Positions 12,540-13,889 of a DNA stretch of 13,889 nucleotides are shown piece after piece. The stretch covers positions 1 to 13,889 of the forward strand of contig JAUMNV010000106.1 of assembly GCA_031295725.1 (NCBI GenBank). Direction: 5' to 3'. Numbering within the stretch: the stretch's first letter is position 1; the number at the start of each line of letters is the position of its first letter. This DNA comes from Collinsella sp. Its GTDB lineage: Bacteria > Actinomycetota > Coriobacteriia > Coriobacteriales > Coriobacteriaceae. The notes beneath the pieces are model-generated. The model made no database searches, had not been told where the DNA came from, and saw only the letters and a list, made by a program, of their open reading frames with translations. The position numbers and the translations under genes were made by a program.

Positions 12540-13889
12540 ATGGCAGATTCCACTACCGATTACAACAATCTAGATCCCTTGGCTGACGAGACGGCGGTTG
12601 TCGATGAGGTTGAGGCCGCCGTCTCGGGCGCTCGCAAGAAGCCGCGCGCTGTCGATATGGTCCCTGAGGAGCCCGACGCGATGGCGCCGGACGAGGAGTA
12701 TCAGCTCACGCCGGCAGGTCGCCGCGAACGCATCGGTCAGATCGTTCGCCTGATCAAAAAGTACCGCGTGTGGGATAACCTTACGCCGGTTCGCTTGCGC
12801 CGCCTGCTCGAGGAGCTCGGCCCCATGTTCGTCAAGATGGGGCAGATCCTGGCCAACCGCTCCGAGATTTTGCCGCAGCGGTTTTGCGACGAGCTGCGTC
12901 GCCTGCGCTCCGACGTAGAGCCGGTGCCGTATGAGGTAGTGCTCCGCTGTCTGGAAGAGGAATACGGCCAGCGCCTGGGGCAGATGTTCGACGCGATCGA
13001 CCCCAACCCGCTCGGTAGTGCATCGCTCGCGCAGGTACACCGTGCCCGCCTGGTGACGGGCGAGGACGTGGCCGTTAAGGTACAGCGCCCCGGCGCGCAG
13101 CAGGTCATGGCGCAGGACATCGACATCATTCGCTCGGTGGTGCGCATCGTCTCAAAGTTCGTCAACACCGATCAGTTTGTTGACCTGCACGGTGTGGTCG
13201 AAGAGCTGTGGACCTCGTTTCGCGAGGAGACCAACTTTTTGGCCGAGGCCAAAAACCTCAACGACTTCTACGAGTTCCATAAGAGCGTTCATGGCGTGAC
13301 GTGCCCTAAATCCTATCTGGACCTGTGCACCGAGCACGTGGTGGTTATGGACTACGTCGACGGCATTTCGATCGCCGATCCCGAACGCTTGGTGGCCGAG
13401 GGCTATGACTTGGAAAAGATCGGTGCCGCGATTGTCGAGGACTACTCTACGCAGGTGCTCGACGACGGCTTTTTCCATGCCGACCCGCATGCGGGAAACA
13501 TCATTCTCAAGGACGGTATCGTTTACTTTATCGACTTGGGCATGGTCGGACGCATGTCGAGTCACGATCGCGGTATCGTAAAGGACATGATTTTCGCCGT
13601 GGCCGAGGGTGACGTTCCCAAGCTCAAGGATTCGCTCATGCGCTTCGCCGTGACGCGTGGCGATTCGGCCGAGCTCGATCATTCAGCGTTTTTGTCCGAC
13701 CTTGACTTTATCGTGGCTGACTTTGCGGGCCTTGACCTGAAGGATCTTGATATCGGCGAGTTTTTGACTTCGCTGTTAAACCTCGCGCGCAAAAATGACG
13801 TTGAGCTGCCGAGCGTGGTGACGATGTTCGCCCGCGGTATGGTGACGCTCGAGGGCCTGTTGACCGAGTACATGCCCAACGTCAACATG
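12540..13889 (+). CDS. ABC1/AarF/UbiB-family atypical kinase, 3' end outside window
   Basis: The first 450 residues are visible and the frame is open at the window end. The start is the ATG at 12540, eight bases after the previous stop, with no clear ribosome binding site, so coupled translation is likely. A later in-frame ATG at 12657 (residue 40) is an alternative. Residues 1-60 are acidic and poorly conserved. The ABC1 signature KMGQ is at 99-102 (FVKMGQILANRSEILP). The Ala-rich loop GSASLAQVHRA and VAVKVQRPG (Lys180) bind ATP. HADPHAGN (313-320) and DLG (332-334) are the catalytic and metal-binding motifs. Relatives such as UbiB and Coq8 are ATPases for membrane isoprenoid lipid metabolism. 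The C-terminal membrane helices usual in the family lie outside the window. In an anaerobe that probably makes no ubiquinone, the lipid substrate is unclear. Confidence 0.93.
   Translation, partial: MADSTTDYNNLDPLADETAVVDEVEAAVSGARKKPRAVDMVPEEPDAMAPDEEYQLTPAGRRERIGQIVRLIKKYRVWDNLTPVRLRRLLEELGPMFVKMGQILANRSEILPQRFCDELRRLRSDVEPVPYEVVLRCLEEEYGQRLGQMFDAIDPNPLGSASLAQVHRARLVTGEDVAVKVQRPGAQQVMAQDIDIIRSVVRIVSKFVNTDQFVDLHGVVEELWTSFREETNFLAEAKNLNDFYEFHKSVHGVTCPKSYLDLCTEHVVVMDYVDGISIADPERLVAEGYDLEKIGAAIVEDYSTQVLDDGFFHADPHAGNIILKDGIVYFIDLGMVGRMSSHDRGIVKDMIFAVAEGDVPKLKDSLMRFAVTRGDSAELDHSAFLSDLDFIVADFAGLDLKDLDIGEFLTSLLNLARKNDVELPSVVTMFARGMVTLEGLLTEYMPNVNM

Noticed and set aside
1..13889. tRNA, rRNA, CRISPR array or complete insertion sequence
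   Set aside because: I saw no T-arm consensus with an acceptor stem, no regularly spaced repeats and no transposase frame.

Overview
The window looks like chromosomal DNA from a high-GC anaerobic actinobacterium, most likely a gut member of the Coriobacteriia (Collinsella-like). This is inferred from codon use, the FchA-FolD pair, the C69 dipeptidase, the Gly/Ser-rich lipoproteins and the short AGGAGG-type ribosome binding sites. It was not checked against any database. There is no rRNA, tRNA, CRISPR array or complete insertion sequence.

Layout. 98-1087 (+): membrane-anchored protein with a disordered N-terminus, a PASTA-like outer domain and a heptad-repeat tail. 1106-2287 (-): cation diffusion facilitator with a manganese-type metal site; it converges on the first gene. 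2506-3843 (+): protein with two zinc ribbons. 3844-4347: gene-poor stretch with a strong + strand terminator, two diverged inverted copies of an unrecognised RNA-like element, and a possible 30-residue ORF. 4348-6509 (-): accessory-looking cluster of a DUF1016/YhcG PDDEXK nuclease, an ADP-ribosylglycohydrolase and a small orphan protein. 6675-6944 (+): small PH-like protein. 7039-8474 (-): two tandem paralogous lipoproteins, each with its own terminator. A perfect 19-base motif lies upstream of both. 8475-8851: divergent regulatory region. 8852-10341 (+): fchA-folD, two genes of tetrahydrofolate one-carbon metabolism. 10443-11966 (+): C69-family dipeptidase with its own terminator. 12115-13889 (+): phasin-like coiled-coil protein followed 8 bases later by an ABC1/UbiB-family kinase that runs off the window.

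How genes work together. FchA and FolD probably interconvert formyl-, methenyl- and methylene-tetrahydrofolate. This FolD lacks two of the three residues needed for cyclohydrolase activity, so FchA probably supplies that step. The phasin-like protein and the ABC1 kinase appear translationally coupled. The nuclease, ADP-ribosylglycohydrolase and small protein share a strand and probably a transcript. The feature most worth follow-up is the duplicated RNA-like element at 3931-4301, which no protein gene explains.
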